NCBI RefSeq assembly: GCF_025245835.1
Contig: NZ_JAOBWS010000011.1
Coordinates: 1 to 64,000, forward strand
DNA length: 64,000 bases
Origin: Rheinheimera sp. 4Y26
GTDB lineage: Bacteria > Pseudomonadota > Gammaproteobacteria > Enterobacterales > Alteromonadaceae
Direction of reading: 5' to 3'
This document shows, piece by piece, positions 62,855-64,000 of the stretch (position 1 is its first letter; every line of letters begins with the position of its first letter). Below the pieces are notes generated by a model. That model made no database searches. It was not told the origin of the DNA and was given only the letters and a program-made list of their open reading frames with translations. Position numbers and translations under genes: made by a program.

Positions 62855-64000
62855 TTACACCTCTTTAACCAGACCGGTTTCCAGATCATATTTGCCGGTA
62901 TGCAAAGCCGACGGGCCTTTGCGGGCAAAATGCTGCATCAGATAAACTTCAATCACCAAAAACACGGTATAAAGCACGGTAATGGCTGCCAGACTGGTCC
63001 AGATCTCGGTGACGGTCAGGTTAGATGCCGCCAGATGGGTGGGTAATATTTCACCCACAGCCCAGGGCTGCCGGCCATATTCGGCAACAAACCAGCCGGC
63101 TTCACAAGCTATCCAGGGCAGTGGCAAGCTAAACAGGGCGGCTTTTAATAACCAGCGCGGTTTTTCCGGATTACGTTTGGCGCTGTGCCAGAAGCTCAGG
63201 GCAAATACCAGCAGCATAATAAAACCTGCAGCAACCATAATACGGAAGGCCCAGAACATCGGCGCCACCTTAGGAATACTGCCATCAACCGCCTGCTGGA
63301 TATGCTCGGCAGTTGCATTGGCTGGATTATCGGTATAAGCGGTCAGCAATAAACCATAACCCAGGTCTTTTTTCACCGCTTCAAAAGCGGCGATAGTTGC
63401 CGCGGATTGATCGCCAGCCCTAAGCTGCTGCAGCAAACGATAAGCTTCTTTGCCGTTGATAATTCTATTGCGGTGCTGCTCTTTTAAGTCGCTGAGTCCC
63501 AAAACCGGTTTATCCAGCGAGCGGGTGGCAATCAGGCCAAGCGCATAAGGAATTTTTACCGCATATTCGGTTTGCTGGCTCTGTTCGTTTGGAAAGCCAA
63601 ATAGCGTAAAGGATGCAGGTGCCGGGTGGGTTTGCCACTCCGCCTCAACTGCTGCCAGTTTTACTTTTTGCACATCACCCAGCTCATAGCCGGATTCATC
63701 GCCAAGGACGATCACAGACAAAGCACTGGCCAGACCAAAAGCAGAAGCAATGGCAAAACTACGCCGGGCAAAAGGCAGGTCGCGGTTTTTCAGCATATAC
63801 CAGGCGGATATAGCCAACACAAACATGGCACCCGTGACATAACCTGCTGACACTGTATGCACAAACTTCACCTGAGCTACAGGGTTAAAGATAACTTCGG
63901 TAAAACTGGTCATCTCCATCCGCATGGTGGTGTAGTTAAACTCGCTGCCCACCGGATTTTGCATCCAGCCGTTGGCGATTAAAATCCACAAGGCTGACAG
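62855..64000 (-). CDS. cydA: Cytochrome bd ubiquinol oxidase subunit I (5' end missing)
   Basis: The last 381 residues of CydA; the N-terminal 140 or so lie beyond the window. Visible features: WILIANGWMQNPVG, the haem and quinol region VKFVHTVSAGYVTGAMF, the long quinol (Q) loop with GDESGYELGDVQKVKL through KKDLGYGLLLTAYT, and WFVAEYGRQPWAVGEILPT. The extended Q-loop places it with the E. coli-type (long) CydA. bd oxidase reduces oxygen with high affinity and resists several inhibitors. Confidence 0.97.
   Translation of the reverse strand: MSALWILIANGWMQNPVGSEFNYTTMRMEMTSFTEVIFNPVAQVKFVHTVSAGYVTGAMFVLAISAWYMLKNRDLPFARRSFAIASAFGLASALSVIVLGDESGYELGDVQKVKLAAVEAEWQTHPAPASFTLFGFPNEQSQQTEYAVKIPYALGLIATRSLDKPVLGLSDLKEQHRNRIINGKEAYRLLQQLRAGDQSAATIAAFEAVKKDLGYGLLLTAYTDNPANATAEHIQQAVDGSIPKVAPMFWAFRIMVAAGFIMLLVFALSFWHSAKRNPEKPRWLLKAALFSLPLPWIACEAGWFVAEYGRQPWAVGEILPTHLAASNLTVTEIWTSLAAITVLYTVFLVIEVYLMQHFARKGPSALHTGKYDLETGLVKEV

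Overview
The window is chromosomal DNA of a gammaproteobacterium. The gene set (cco/fnr/uspE/ttcA cluster, cydABX-DC, uvrY-uvrC, two gap genes, DUF349 and DUF2989-type proteins, HexR-like operators) and protein similarity recalled from memory point to the Alteromonadales/Chromatiaceae side, most like Rheinheimera or a close relative. That assignment is inference. No phage, insertion sequence, integron or CRISPR array was seen, so this looks like core genome.

Layout. 1-1110: the 3' end of a 5S rRNA gene, its terminator, and an unusual array of 5S-tail-like repeats whose stems differ by paired changes. 1416-6460 (minus): a PstS-like protein, porin and histidine kinase operon, then two cell-wall enzymes. 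6649-13182: metal efflux, YfbR, AlaA, an LRAT-like protein, a DUF4097 protein, a Bax-like hydrolase, a periplasmic protein and a DTW tRNA-modifying enzyme. 13358-19477 (plus): sugar-nucleotide genes galU, a UDP-glucuronate epimerase-type gene, a lipoprotein, manC and manB. 19591-29418 (minus): ccoNOQP for cbb3 oxidase, its assembly genes (fixH, ccoI, ccoS, a TauE/SafE protein), fnr, uspE and ttcA.

29708-42071: a small lipoprotein, the mutarotase yeaD, gap, then divergent malQ-glgB-glgX for glycogen and maltodextrin use, gnd, msrB and a lipoprotein. 42230-48516: a second, long gap, an M14 carboxypeptidase, a zinc-ribbon membrane protein, yeaC and a 904-residue DUF349 protein. 48692-57893: asparaginase, tRNA-Ser, uvrY-uvrC-pgsA, a Gly-Cys-Leu-Gly tRNA cluster, a small membrane protein, a DASS anion transporter, an aldo/keto reductase and an e(P4)-type phosphatase. 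58012-64000 (minus): cydABXDC for bd oxidase, with cydA cut by the window end.

Two themes stand out. The first is low-oxygen respiration: high-affinity cbb3 and bd oxidases, each encoded next to its assembly factors, plus the oxygen sensor FNR and a probable FNR-dependent uspE promoter. The second is sugar flow between glycolysis, the pentose phosphate pathway, glycogen and nucleotide sugars, with two HexR-like palindromes between the divergent gap and malQ genes. The least expected signals are the structured 5S-tail repeat array, the lack of an ordinary start codon for a full-length cydD, and two palindromes exactly 21 bp apart before manC.
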